From DASXRA01 sp036558905 (GTDB taxonomy: Bacteria > Actinomycetota > Actinomycetes > Mycobacteriales > Jatrophihabitantaceae): DNA of 64,000 nt. Location: positions 1 to 64,000 of the forward strand of contig DATBER010000066.1 in NCBI GenBank assembly GCA_036558905.1, read 5' to 3'. Below are positions 1-7,264 of this stretch, in pieces. Positions within the stretch are counted from its first letter, which is position 1; each line of letters opens with the position of its first letter. The translations under genes were made by a program, and so were the position numbers. Under the pieces are notes generated by a model. The model had not been told where the DNA came from, did no database searches, and saw nothing but the letters and a program-made list of their open reading frames with translations.

Positions 1-611
1 GACCGGCAGGCGGCCGCCGCCCAGGGCGGCGCGGCCGGCACGAGCACGAAGCAGGCGACGCCCAGGAACGACATGGTGACGAACCGCAGCGCCCACTGGT
101 GGAACGCCGACCGCGACCGCAACCACAGCACGCCGGCCACCACGTAGGGCACCAGGAAGAACGACACGTAGGTGAGGCTGACCACCGCCTCCCACCAGGT
201 GGAGTGGCCCAGCTTGAGGTGCTCCTGCAGCCAGACGGTCGGCACCGTGCCGCCGCCCAGGAAGCGGTCGATGTCCACCGGCTGCTGCCACAACACCGGC
301 ATCCCGACGGTCTCGGACATGCCGCGCGCGTAGTCGTAGACGATCAGGAACGCCGCGAACGGCAGCCAGTCGACAATGACCGTCCACAGTGGACGCCGGC
401 CGATGCTGAAGGCCAGCAGGCCGGCGGCGATCCAGGCGAGCACGCCCTGCCGGTCGAACGGCACGCCGGCCACCGCGAACTCCACGATCAGGGCGGCCAG
501 CCACACCGCCATCGCAGCCCAGCGCAGCCACCGCACGACCGGGTGCCGGGCCGGCGCCGGTTGCCGGGCCGCGGCGGGTGCGTCGTCGGTGATCGCCGTG
601 TCGGTGGCCAA
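1..611 (-). CDS. PAP2-superfamily membrane protein (inositolphosphotransferase-like), C-terminus beyond window
   Basis: About 203 residues are visible; the gene runs off the left edge. It has at least five hydrophobic segments (around WLAALIVEFAVAG, AWIAAGLLAFSI, WLPFAAFLIVYDYARG, SFFLVPYVVAGVLW and FLGVACFVLVPAAPPW). The layout and the LVPAAPPW segment resemble the actinobacterial PAP2/Aur1-Ipt1-like proteins, integral membrane enzymes that move or remove phosphate headgroups on lipids. The catalytic PAP2 His and Arg motifs would lie in the missing part, so activity cannot be judged. The best start is TTG at 611, eleven bases after the uppS stop, which suggests co-transcription with uppS and a role in polyprenyl- or phospholipid-phosphate metabolism. 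An ATG about 100 bases inside is the alternative. Confidence 0.72.
   Translation of the reverse strand, partial: MATDTAITDDAPAAARQPAPARHPVVRWLRWAAMAVWLAALIVEFAVAGVPFDRQGVLAWIAAGLLAFSIGRRPLWTVIVDWLPFAAFLIVYDYARGMSETVGMPVLWQQPVDIDRFLGGGTVPTVWLQEHLKLGHSTWWEAVVSLTYVSFFLVPYVVAGVLWLRSRSAFHQWALRFVTMSFLGVACFVLVPAAPPWAAAACR
382..394. repeat. GTCCACnGTGGAC palindrome, copy 1
   Basis: GTCCACAGTGGAC inside the PAP2 gene. One of four copies in the window. Confidence 0.7.
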
Positions 612-621
612 GCTGGTAAGG

Positions 622-1452
622 CTACGACAGATCGTCGGCCGCCACCGGTCCCGCGCCGCCGAAACGGCGGTCGCGCGACGCGTACGCCAGGCAGGCCTGC
701 CAGAGGTGCCGGCGGTCGAAATCGGGCCACGGCGTGTCGACGAACACCAGCTCGGCGTAGGCCGACTGCCACAGCAGGAAGTTCGAGGTGCGCTGCTCGC
801 CGGACGTGCGGATGAACAGGTCGACGTCGGGCAGCCCGGGCTCGTCGAGGTGGGCGGCGATGGTCCGCTCGTCGATCTTGGCCGGGTTGAGCCGGCCCTC
901 GGCCACCTCGCGGGCGATGGCCCGGGTGGCGTCGACGATCTCGGCCCGCCCGCCGTAGTTGACACAGAACTGCAGGGTGAGCCGGTCGCTGTCGCGGGTG
1001 TACTGCTCGGCGTCCTCGAGCTGGTCGATGACGCTGCGCCACAGCCGCGGCCGGCGCCCGGCCCAGCGGATGCGCACCCCGATCTCGGCGAGTTCGTCGC
1101 GGCGCCGCCGGATGACCTCCTTGTTGAAGCCCATCAGGAAGCGCACCTCCTCGGGGGTGCGCCGCCAGTTCTCGGTCGAGAACGCGTAGGCCGACACGGT
1201 CGAGATGCCCAACTGGATGGCGCCGTAGAGCACGTCCATGAGCGCCGCCTCGCCGGCCCGGTGGCCCTCCGTGCGGGGCAGGCCGCGCTGGTGGGCCCAC
1301 CGGCCGTTGCCGTCCATGACGATCGCGACGTGCCTGGGCACGAACTGGGCGGGGATGTCGGGGGGTTGCGCGCCGGACGGGTGCGGCGGCGGATCCGGCC
1401 AGGCGGGCCGGCGACCGCCTCGGCGCGAACGGGCAGCGGTCGGCGAGGTCAC
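622..1452 (-). CDS. uppS: isoprenyl (polyprenyl) diphosphate synthase, cis-type
   Basis: A 276-residue cis-prenyltransferase that condenses isopentenyl diphosphate onto an allylic primer to make the long-chain lipid carrier for peptidoglycan and other wall polymers. The family signature HVAIVMDGNGRWA starts at residue 41, with the catalytic Asp at 47. The conserved YAFSTENWRR and the C-terminal IRTSGEQRTSNFLLWQ segments are intact. It is slightly longer than the usual 250 residues because of a Pro/Arg-rich N-terminus. The GTG start at 1452 sits 6 nt after a TAACGT box, so the mRNA may be leaderless. It lies 26 bp downstream of recO, the normal actinobacterial order (era–recO–uppS). Confidence 0.95.
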   Translation of the reverse strand: MTSPTAARSRRGGRRPAWPDPPPHPSGAQPPDIPAQFVPRHVAIVMDGNGRWAHQRGLPRTEGHRAGEAALMDVLYGAIQLGISTVSAYAFSTENWRRTPEEVRFLMGFNKEVIRRRRDELAEIGVRIRWAGRRPRLWRSVIDQLEDAEQYTRDSDRLTLQFCVNYGGRAEIVDATRAIAREVAEGRLNPAKIDERTIAAHLDEPGLPDVDLFIRTSGEQRTSNFLLWQSAYAELVFVDTPWPDFDRRHLWQACLAYASRDRRFGGAGPVAADDLS

Positions 1453-1458
1453 GCGATC

Positions 1459-1464
1459 ACGTTA
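1459..1464 (-). promoter_or_regulatory. candidate -10 box of uppS (leaderless)
   Basis: Read on the minus strand this is TAACGT, 6 nt before the uppS GTG. No Shine-Dalgarno sequence is seen in the gap. The same TAnnnT-6/8-start layout recurs at several other genes in the window. Confidence 0.45.
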
Positions 1465-1478
1465 GCGAATCGGCTGGA

Positions 1479-2210
1479 TCAGGAGCTGCGGTCGACCAGC
1501 GGCAGCGACCGCAGTCCGCGTTCCAGATGCCACTGCAGATGGGCGGCGATCAGCCCGCTGGCCTCGCGGCGCTGGGCCGGCCGGCTGGCGTCGGCCCGGT
1601 CCCAGTCGCCGCGCAGCAGCGCCGCCATGAGGGCCAGCGTGGCGCGATCCGGGCGGGTCGACCCGGGCGGGCGGCAGGTGTCGCAGACCGATCCACCGGC
1701 GGCGACGTTGAAGGCGGCGTGCGGCCCGGGGGCCGAGCACTTGGCGCACTCGTCCAGGGCCGGCTCCCACCCGGCGCTGGACATCGCCCGGATCAGGAAC
1801 GCGTCGAGTACCAGCCCGCCGTCGTGCTCGCGAGCGACCAGGGCCCGCAGCGCTCCCACTACGAGCAGGTACAGGCGCAGGGCCGGCTCGCCCTCGTCGG
1901 TCAGCCGGTCGGTGGTCTCGCAGATCGCCGAGGCGGCCGTCCAGCGCGGGTAGTCGCCGGCCAGCGATGCGCCGTACGCGCCGAGCGACTCGGTCTGGGT
2001 GACGATGTCGAGGGTGCGCCCGGTGTGGAACTGGACGTCGATGTGGCTGCCCGGTTCCAGCCGCGCCCCGAACCGTGACGACGTGCGCCGCACGCCCTTG
2101 CCGACCGCGCGCACCTTGCCGTGCCGGCGGCTGAGCATGGTGACGATCCGGTCGGCCTCACCGAGCTTGTGCACTCGCAGCACGACCGCCTCGTCCCGGT
2201 ACAGCGGCAC
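1479..2210 (-). CDS. recO: DNA repair protein RecO
   Basis: A 243-residue RecO mediator: an N-terminal OB fold (YRDEAVVLRVHKLGEADRI), then a helical domain carrying a four-Cys zinc site (CAKC near residue 156 and CDTC near residue 178). It loads RecA onto SSB-coated single strands in the RecFOR gap-repair pathway in the cytoplasm. The length is typical for the family. The start is GTG at 2210. It lies between the MFS gene and uppS, all on the minus strand. A 64-bp inverted repeat separates it from the MFS gene. Confidence 0.95.
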   Translation of the reverse strand: MPLYRDEAVVLRVHKLGEADRIVTMLSRRHGKVRAVGKGVRRTSSRFGARLEPGSHIDVQFHTGRTLDIVTQTESLGAYGASLAGDYPRWTAASAICETTDRLTDEGEPALRLYLLVVGALRALVAREHDGGLVLDAFLIRAMSSAGWEPALDECAKCSAPGPHAAFNVAAGGSVCDTCRPPGSTRPDRATLALMAALLRGDWDRADASRPAQRREASGLIAAHLQWHLERGLRSLPLVDRSS

Positions 2211-2230
2211 GTCCCGATCGTCTCACCCTC

Positions 2231-2294
2231 AGGGCGTGTCGAACGAATCCGCTGCCCTGCTGCGCGTCGTTCAGGCACGCGATCGACACGCCCT
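2231..2294. repeat. 64-bp element with perfect 12-bp terminal inverted repeats
   Basis: AGGGCGTGTCGA (2231–2242) is repeated as its exact reverse complement TCGACACGCCCT (2283–2294). The 40 bases between include CGTCGTTC and GAACGA-type sub-repeats. It fills the recO–MFS gap, and its right end forms the TAG stop of the MFS gene. It could be a factor-independent terminator with a long loop, or a MITE-like remnant with terminal inverted repeats. No target-site duplication is obvious. Confidence 0.6.
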
Positions 2295-3507
2295 AACCGA
2301 CGGCCACCGGCTGCGACTCGACGACCGGGCGGGCGATCCGCCGGTAGACGCCCAGGGCGAGGGCGCCGACCAGGACGCCGGCCCCGATGGTCACGCCGAA
2401 CGCCGGCCGCGCGCCGTGGGAGTCGGCGATGCGGCCGACCACTGCCGAGGCCGCGCCGTACCCGACGGACAGCCCGGTGGTCAGCCAGGCCATGCCCTCG
2501 GTCAGCGCCCCCGACGGCACGATCTCGGCGATCAGCCCGAACCCGGTGATGAGCATCGGCGCGATGCCCAGTCCCACCACGAACGCGCACACCGCCAGCA
2601 CCGGGACGTTCACGGCGGCCAGGAACAGCACCGGCAACACCGCGAAGATCAGCGCCTGGGTCAGGAAGCGGCGCACCAGGCCGGCCCGCCAGGTGCGGAC
2701 GCCGTAGCTGAAGCCCGCCACGCCGCTGCCGAAGGCGAAGCACGCGACGACCAGCCCGCTGAGGCCGGTGCGGTGGTGCTGGCCGCAGAACGCGATCATG
2801 GTGACCTCGGCGCTGGCGAACACCGCGCCCATGAACGCCGCCGCGAGCGTCATCAGCATCATGCCGGGGTAGCGGACCGCCGAACGATGCTTGGGCGATC
2901 CGGCCGGGTGCGGCGGCGGCTCGGTGGCGTGCTGCGATTCCAGCCACACCGCGCCGACCGTGACCAGCGCGACGCCGAGCAACAGCCCCAGGATCGCGTT
3001 GACCTGTGTCGCGATCACCGTCGCGATCAGTGGCCCGACGGTGAAGATCACCTCGTCCAGCGTCGACTCGAGCGAGTACGCCGTGGTCAGCTCAGGACGT
3101 CCGGCCAGCACCGTCGACCAACGCGCCCGGATCAGCGACCCGACGGCCAGCCACGCGAATCCGGCCACCGCGGTCGGGATCAGCAGCGTCCAATCCGGTG
3201 TGCGCCGCTCGGCCAGCAGGCACAGCACGGCGACGGCGAGGATGTGCACCGCCGACGCGCGCGGCAGGATCCGGCTCTGCCCGTGTCGATCGACCAGCCG
3301 GGCCAGGATCGGGTTGCTCACCCCGTTGGCCACCACGAACGCGCCGCTGAGCAACCCGGCGAACCCGTAGTGGCCGGTGCGCGTCGAGATCAGCAGCACC
3401 AGGCCGATCGGGTAGATCGCCATAGGCATCCGCATGATGAACCCAGCCGCGCAGAGGGCGGCCGTGCCCGGTGTGCGGAACACCGCGCGGTACGTGCCGA
3501 GCATCAC
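2293..3507 (-). CDS. MFS transporter
   Basis: A 404-residue major-facilitator protein with about twelve hydrophobic segments in two halves and a charged cytoplasmic loop near residue 200 (ESQHATEPPPHPAG). The DRHGQSR-type loop between TM2 and TM3 (LVDRHGQSRIL) is the MFS motif A region. The substrate cannot be told from sequence; the family resembles drug or metabolite exporters of actinobacteria. GTG at 3507 and ATG at 3504 are adjacent possible starts. It is inserted between era and recO, where most relatives have no transporter, and is bracketed by two different inverted repeats (2231–2294 and 3522–3575). Confidence 0.82.
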   Translation of the reverse strand: MMLGTYRAVFRTPGTAALCAAGFIMRMPMAIYPIGLVLLISTRTGHYGFAGLLSGAFVVANGVSNPILARLVDRHGQSRILPRASAVHILAVAVLCLLAERRTPDWTLLIPTAVAGFAWLAVGSLIRARWSTVLAGRPELTTAYSLESTLDEVIFTVGPLIATVIATQVNAILGLLLGVALVTVGAVWLESQHATEPPPHPAGSPKHRSAVRYPGMMLMTLAAAFMGAVFASAEVTMIAFCGQHHRTGLSGLVVACFAFGSGVAGFSYGVRTWRAGLVRRFLTQALIFAVLPVLFLAAVNVPVLAVCAFVVGLGIAPMLITGFGLIAEIVPSGALTEGMAWLTTGLSVGYGAASAVVGRIADSHGARPAFGVTIGAGVLVGALALGVYRRIARPVVESQPVAVG

Positions 3508-3521
3508 GACGTCGCGCCTTC

Positions 3522-3575
3522 TTGATCAACAGGAAAGGGTGGTCGCCGGGGCCGCCAGCGTGCCCTGTTGATCAA
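3522..3575. repeat. inverted repeat TTGATCAACAGG / CCTGTTGATCAA
   Basis: Two 12-bp perfect arms (3522–3533 and 3564–3575) are separated by 30 bp, between the era stop and the MFS start. Each arm contains the palindrome TTGATCAA. It could end era transcription, act as an operator for the MFS gene, or be a dispersed intergenic repeat. Confidence 0.6.
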
Positions 3576-3595
3576 CGAAGCGGGGGCGGCGCTCA

Positions 3596-4474
3596 TCAGA
3601 AGCCGAGCCGGTCGAGCTTCTTGGGGTCGCGCTGCCAGTCGGCCTCGACGGCGACGTGCAGGTCCAGGTGCACGCGTCGGCCGAGCAACTGCTCGATGCC
3701 GGTCCGCGCGCGGACGCCGATCCGCTTGAGCCGGGACCCCTTCGAGCCGATCACGATGCCCTTCTGGCTGGACCGTTCCAGGTGCAGCGTGGCGTAGACG
3801 ACGGTGAGCGAGTCGCGGGGTTGCAGTTCTTCGACGGTGACCGCGATCGAATGCGGCAGCTCGTCGCGCACACCGTCGAGCGCGGCCTCGCGGATCAGCT
3901 CGGCGATGCGCGCCTCGACGTCCTCGTCGGTGGTGACGTCGTCCGGGTAGAGCTGGGGGCCCTCGGGCATCTGGGCCACGAGCAGGTCGACGAGTAGCTC
4001 GAGCTGGTCGCCGGCCGTGGCCGAGACGGGCACGATCTCGGCGAACTCGCCGAGTTGGCTCACCGCCACCAGTTGGGCGGCGATCTGCTCGCGGCTGGCG
4101 GCGTCGGTTTTGGTCACGATCGCCACGACCGGCGCCTTCAGCTCGGCCAACTCGGTCGCGATGAAGCGATCACCCGGGCCGACCTTCTGGTCGGCCGGCA
4201 CGCAGAAGCCGATGACGTCGACATCGGCCAGCGTCGAACGCACCACGTCGTTGAGCCGCTCGCCGAGCAGGGTGCGCGGCCGGTGCAGGCCGGGTGTGTC
4301 GACGATGACGAGCTGGGCGTCGGGCCGGTTGACGATGCCGCGCACGGCCCGCCGGGTGGTCTGCGGTTTGTCGCTGGTGATGACGATCTTGCTGCCGACC
4401 AGCGCGTTCGTCAGGGTCGACTTGCCCGCGTTGGGCCGCCCGACGAAGCAGCAGAACCCGGAGCGGTGTCTCAC
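3596..4474 (-). CDS. era: GTPase Era
   Basis: A 292-residue GTPase that binds 16S rRNA and helps mature the 30S subunit. G1 is GRPNAGKST (residues 12–20), G3 is DTPG and G4 is TKTD, where many homologues have NKxD. The C-terminal KH RNA-binding domain is complete (IVIGSKGSRLKRIGVRAR) and the protein ends in the typical DRLGF. The GTG start is preceded by GAGAGG. In most actinobacteria era sits in one run with ybeY/phoH and recO–uppS; here recO and uppS follow, but the upstream partners are missing and replaced by the divergent furA gene. Confidence 0.95.
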   Translation of the reverse strand: MRHRSGFCCFVGRPNAGKSTLTNALVGSKIVITSDKPQTTRRAVRGIVNRPDAQLVIVDTPGLHRPRTLLGERLNDVVRSTLADVDVIGFCVPADQKVGPGDRFIATELAELKAPVVAIVTKTDAASREQIAAQLVAVSQLGEFAEIVPVSATAGDQLELLVDLLVAQMPEGPQLYPDDVTTDEDVEARIAELIREAALDGVRDELPHSIAVTVEELQPRDSLTVVYATLHLERSSQKGIVIGSKGSRLKRIGVRARTGIEQLLGRRVHLDLHVAVEADWQRDPKKLDRLGF

Positions 4475-4509
4475 TCTGAGATCCTCTCATCTTCCGGCCA
4501 GCCCTTTTC

Positions 4510-4537
4510 TTGACTCGTTCCAGGCTGGGACTACGGT
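4510..4537 (+). promoter_or_regulatory. promoter of the FurA-type gene
   Basis: TTGACT (4510–4515), a 16-bp spacer and TACGGT (4532–4537) lie 8 nt before the ATG at 4546. There is no Shine-Dalgarno sequence, so a leaderless transcript is likely. The longer reading from 4510 would place the start codon inside the -35 box and is rejected. Confidence 0.6.
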
Positions 4538-4545
4538 CTACAGAC

Positions 4546-4959
4546 ATGCTCACCACCGCCGCGGAGCGGCTCACCGGTGTCGGCCTGCGGGCCACGAAAC
4601 AGCGGCTCGCGGTGCTCGAGGCGATCAGTCCGGGTGAGCATCTCGACGTCGAGACAGTCGCCGAGCGGGCCCGCGCCGAGCTCGGCTCACTGTCCACCCA
4701 GGCGGTCTACGACGCGTTGCGCGCGCTCGACTCGGCCGGGCTGGTGCGGCGCATCCAGCCGGCCGGCGCGCCGGCGCTCTACGAGATCCGGGCCGGTGAC
4801 AGCCACCACCATCTGACCTGCCGCGGATGCGGCACGGTGATCGACATCGAAAAGGCCATCGGCGAGGTGCCGTGCCTGAACCCCGCGCCGCCGGCCGGCT
4901 TCGTCATCGACGAGGCCGAGGTGACGTGGTGGGGGTACTGCCCCGACTGCGCGCGCTGA
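4546..4959 (+). CDS. furA: FurA-type (Fur family) metal/peroxide-responsive repressor
   Basis: A 137-residue Fur protein: a winged helix (residues 10–75; TQAVYDALRALDSAGLVRRIQP) and a dimer/metal domain with HHH at 87–89 and two CxxC zinc pairs (C92/C95 and C132/C135). The segments GEVPCLNP and DEAEVTWWGYCPDC closely match the mycobacterial FurA branch, which senses peroxide and represses katG. No katG follows: the next gene is convergent, 8 bp away. The target is therefore elsewhere, or the regulator has been separated from its partner. The gene symbol rests on this resemblance. Confidence 0.85.
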   Translation: MLTTAAERLTGVGLRATKQRLAVLEAISPGEHLDVETVAERARAELGSLSTQAVYDALRALDSAGLVRRIQPAGAPALYEIRAGDSHHHLTCRGCGTVIDIEKAIGEVPCLNPAPPAGFVIDEAEVTWWGYCPDCAR

Positions 4960-4967
4960 CCAGCAGC

Positions 4968-5795
4968 TCAGCGGAACGCGTCGGCGTGGGCATTCGCCCA
5001 CTGGACGAACGTGCGCGGCTCACGCCCGGTCAGCTCGCGCACCGTGGGCAGCACCGGCGACTCGTCCAGCTCGCCGTCGGCGTAGAAGCGGAAGAACGCG
5101 TCGACGTACTCGGCCGGCATGGCCTGGCTCATCTCGGCGCGCGCCTCCTCGTCGGACTGGCCGACGAACGTGAGCGGCCGGCCCAGCACCTCGGCCAGGA
5201 CGCGGATCCGGTCGGCCGGGCGCAGCGGCTCGGGTCCGCTGATCCGGTAGACCTGCCCGGCGTGGCCGTCCCGGGTCAGCGCCAGCGCGGCGACCGCGGC
5301 AATGTCGGCCGGGTCGATCATGGCCACCTGGACGTCGGGGAACGCGTCGCGCACCACGTCGCCGGCCTTCAGCTGCGGCAACCACCGCAGCGTGTTCGAC
5401 ATGAAGCCACTGGGCCGGATGACCGTGCTCGGCAGCCCGGAGCCGCGCAGCGCCTCCTCCGACCGGATCATGTACGCCGACACGGCATTCGTCATGTCAC
5501 CGCTGCCGGCCGAGCCGCCCGACAGCAGCACGGCGCGCTCGGCGCCGGCCGCCCGCAATTCGCCGAACAGGCCAGGCATGTCCTGGTAGCCGGGCAGCAC
5601 GAACGCGGCACGCACGCCGGTCAGCGCCGGGCGCAACGTCTCGGGCCGGTTCAGGTCGCCGGTCACCGCCTCGACACCCTCGGGCAGCGGCGTCGCCGGA
5701 TCGCGCACCAGCGCCCGCACCGGTTCACCGGCCGCAGCTAAGGCACGGACGAGCTCGGCGCCGATGTTGCCGGTGGCTCCGGTTACCAGGTACAT
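4968..5795 (-). CDS. NmrA-like NAD(P)-binding protein (atypical SDR)
   Basis: 275 residues, beginning MYLVTGATGNIG with the dinucleotide-binding GxxGxxG at residues 6–12, followed by an NmrA/NAD(P)H:quinone-reductase-like fold (VIRPSGFMSNTLRW, DPADIAAVAALAL). Such proteins reduce quinones or act as redox sensors; the classical Tyr-x-x-x-Lys pair is not evident. ATG at 5795 is chosen because GGAGGAG lies just ahead of it; the reading frame continues 25 codons upstream into the shared promoter. It is divergent from a MarR gene and shares a 42-bp palindromic operator with it, so it is almost certainly a MarR target. Confidence 0.82.
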   Translation of the reverse strand: MYLVTGATGNIGAELVRALAAAGEPVRALVRDPATPLPEGVEAVTGDLNRPETLRPALTGVRAAFVLPGYQDMPGLFGELRAAGAERAVLLSGGSAGSGDMTNAVSAYMIRSEEALRGSGLPSTVIRPSGFMSNTLRWLPQLKAGDVVRDAFPDVQVAMIDPADIAAVAALALTRDGHAGQVYRISGPEPLRPADRIRVLAEVLGRPLTFVGQSDEEARAEMSQAMPAEYVDAFFRFYADGELDESPVLPTVRELTGREPRTFVQWANAHADAFR

Positions 5796-5822
5796 GCGCT
5801 CCTCCGTCGTGGTTTGCTGCAA

Positions 5823-5864
5823 TATGCAAGGCGCACAGTAACGCCCAAGTATGCGCCTTGCATA
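5823..5864. promoter_or_regulatory. operator between the SDR gene and marR
   Basis: TATGCAAGGCGCA (5823–5835) and TGCGCCTTGCATA (5852–5864) form a perfect 13-bp inverted repeat with a 16-bp spacer. The right half is itself a palindrome (TATGC-5-GCATA), so two regulator dimers could bind. Its position midway between divergent starts points to autoregulation by the MarR protein and control of the SDR gene. Confidence 0.75.
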
Positions 5865-5889
5865 GTCCAATTACCTGGGGAGTGCGAAC

Positions 5890-6432
5890 ATGACCGACGA
5901 CGCCCGCCGGCAGAACCTGCTCGGCGCATTCGTCCTCGCCGTGGCTGACCGCATCCGGCTCGAGACCGAGCGGTCGGTGGGCCACACCGGATCGGCCGCC
6001 GCCGCGCTCGTGACCATCGCCCACTTCCCCGAGCGGACCGTCGAGTTCCTGCGCCAGGCGATCGGGCTGTCCCATCCGGCGGCGGTGCGCGTGGTCGATC
6101 GGCTGGTCGAGCAGGGCCTGGTGCGGCGCCGGCCGACCGGCCGAGGCCCGGCCGTCGCGCTCTCCGTCACGGCGGCCGGCCGGCGCCAGGCCCGGGCGAT
6201 CCTCGACGTGCGGGCGCGGATGGTGGCCGACGCCCTGCCCCGGCTGAGCGCCGCCGAGTCCGCCACGCTGACCACCGTCCTGGAGAAGGCCCTGGCCCAC
6301 CTGTCCGGCTCGCCCGGCTCGATCATCTGCCGGCTCTGCGACCAGGGCCGGTGCCGCCGGGCCGACTGCCCGGTCGTGCGGCGCCAGATCGAACTCGGCG
6401 CGCCGCCGCCCGAGGCGACGCCGGTGCGCTGA
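5890..6432 (+). CDS. MarR-family transcriptional regulator with C-terminal Cys cluster
   Basis: 180 residues with a MarR winged helix (RTVEFLRQAIGLSHPAAVRVVDRLVEQGLVRR; recognition helix near residues 55–75 and the wing at GRGPAVALSVT). The C-terminal tail contains CRLCDQGRCRRADC, four Cys within 14 residues, which could bind zinc or form redox-switch disulfides. Given its divergent NAD(P)H/quinone-reductase-like neighbour and the palindrome between them, a role as an electrophile- or quinone-responsive repressor is inferred. The ATG at 5890 is preceded by GGGGAG. Confidence 0.85.
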   Translation: MTDDARRQNLLGAFVLAVADRIRLETERSVGHTGSAAAALVTIAHFPERTVEFLRQAIGLSHPAAVRVVDRLVEQGLVRRRPTGRGPAVALSVTAAGRRQARAILDVRARMVADALPRLSAAESATLTTVLEKALAHLSGSPGSIICRLCDQGRCRRADCPVVRRQIELGAPPPEATPVR

Positions 6433-6472
6433 GCAGCGGCGCATTGTCAGCCGTGGGACATACGGTCGCCCC

Positions 6473-7108
6473 GTGCCGACATCCGCAACGTTGCTCGCCT
6501 TCATGATCGCGGCCATCGCACTCATCGCCCTGCCCGGGCCGGGCATGCTGCTCCTGCTCGCCCGCGGCATCGGCGCCGGACGCCGTACCGCGGCGGTGTC
6601 GGCGCTCGGACTCGAGACGAGTACGTCGGTCTACGTCATCGCCACCGCCGCCGGGCTCACCACCGTGCTGGCGTCGTCCGCGCTCGCGTTCTCGGTCGTG
6701 CGCTACCTCGGGGCGGCCTACCTGATCGGGCTCGGCGTGCGCACGCTGCTCGGGCACGGCGCGGTGCAAATGGAGCCGGCCCAGACGGCCCCACCACCCG
6801 GCCGGGCCTATCGGCAGGCGTTCCTGATCGGCATCTCCAACCCGAAGATCGCGATCTTCTTCCTGGCGTTCTTCCCGCAGTTCGTCGACCCGCATCGTGG
6901 CTCGACGGCCGTGCAGGTGCTCGTGCTGGGCGCGATGTTCGTGGTGATGGCGCTTTCCGTCGACCTGGCGGTAGCCTGCGTGGCCGGTCAGGCCGGGACC
7001 TGGCTGCAGCGCCGCCCGTCGTTCGTGCGCCGGCAGCGCTACGTCACCGGTTCGGTGTACCTGGCCCTGGGCGCGTCGGCCGCCGCGTCCGGCGCGACCC
7101 GTACCTAG
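6473..7108 (+). CDS. LysE/RhtB-family amino-acid exporter
   Basis: 211 residues with about six membrane segments and the LysE hallmark IALPGPGMLLLLARGIGAGRR near residues 18–38, plus YLGAAYLIGLGVRTL and the conserved ISNPKIAIFFLAFFPQFVD. The family exports amino acids or small metabolites using the proton gradient. The substrate is not predictable. The GTG start lies 40 bp after marR on the same strand, so it may be co-transcribed with it and induced by the same signal. Confidence 0.85.
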   Translation: MPTSATLLAFMIAAIALIALPGPGMLLLLARGIGAGRRTAAVSALGLETSTSVYVIATAAGLTTVLASSALAFSVVRYLGAAYLIGLGVRTLLGHGAVQMEPAQTAPPPGRAYRQAFLIGISNPKIAIFFLAFFPQFVDPHRGSTAVQVLVLGAMFVVMALSVDLAVACVAGQAGTWLQRRPSFVRRQRYVTGSVYLALGASAAASGATRT

Positions 7109-7175
7109 CTCGTCCACATTCGCGCCTCGAATCGAACAAGTTCCAACGCTTGACCGTGTGGTCTTGACGGGTTGT

Positions 7176-7198
7176 GTCCCAAAGTGGACGCTTGGGAC
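7176..7198. promoter_or_regulatory. inverted repeat upstream of the galactanase gene
   Basis: GTCCCAA (7176–7182) and TTGGGAC (7192–7198) form a 7-bp inverted repeat with a 9-bp spacer, downstream of a TTGACG box (7164–7169). A sugar-responsive repressor site is plausible but no regulator gene is nearby. Confidence 0.4.
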
Positions 7199-7264
7199 CG
7201 CTGTCACCCCCAAGACTCCACACCGCGACGTCCCGAACCGGACGCCGCGCCGAAGAGGTGTGCC

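Noticed and set aside
376..1953. Long plus-strand open frame over uppS/recO
   Set aside because: Antisense of well-supported genes; the translation is compositionally odd and matches no family.
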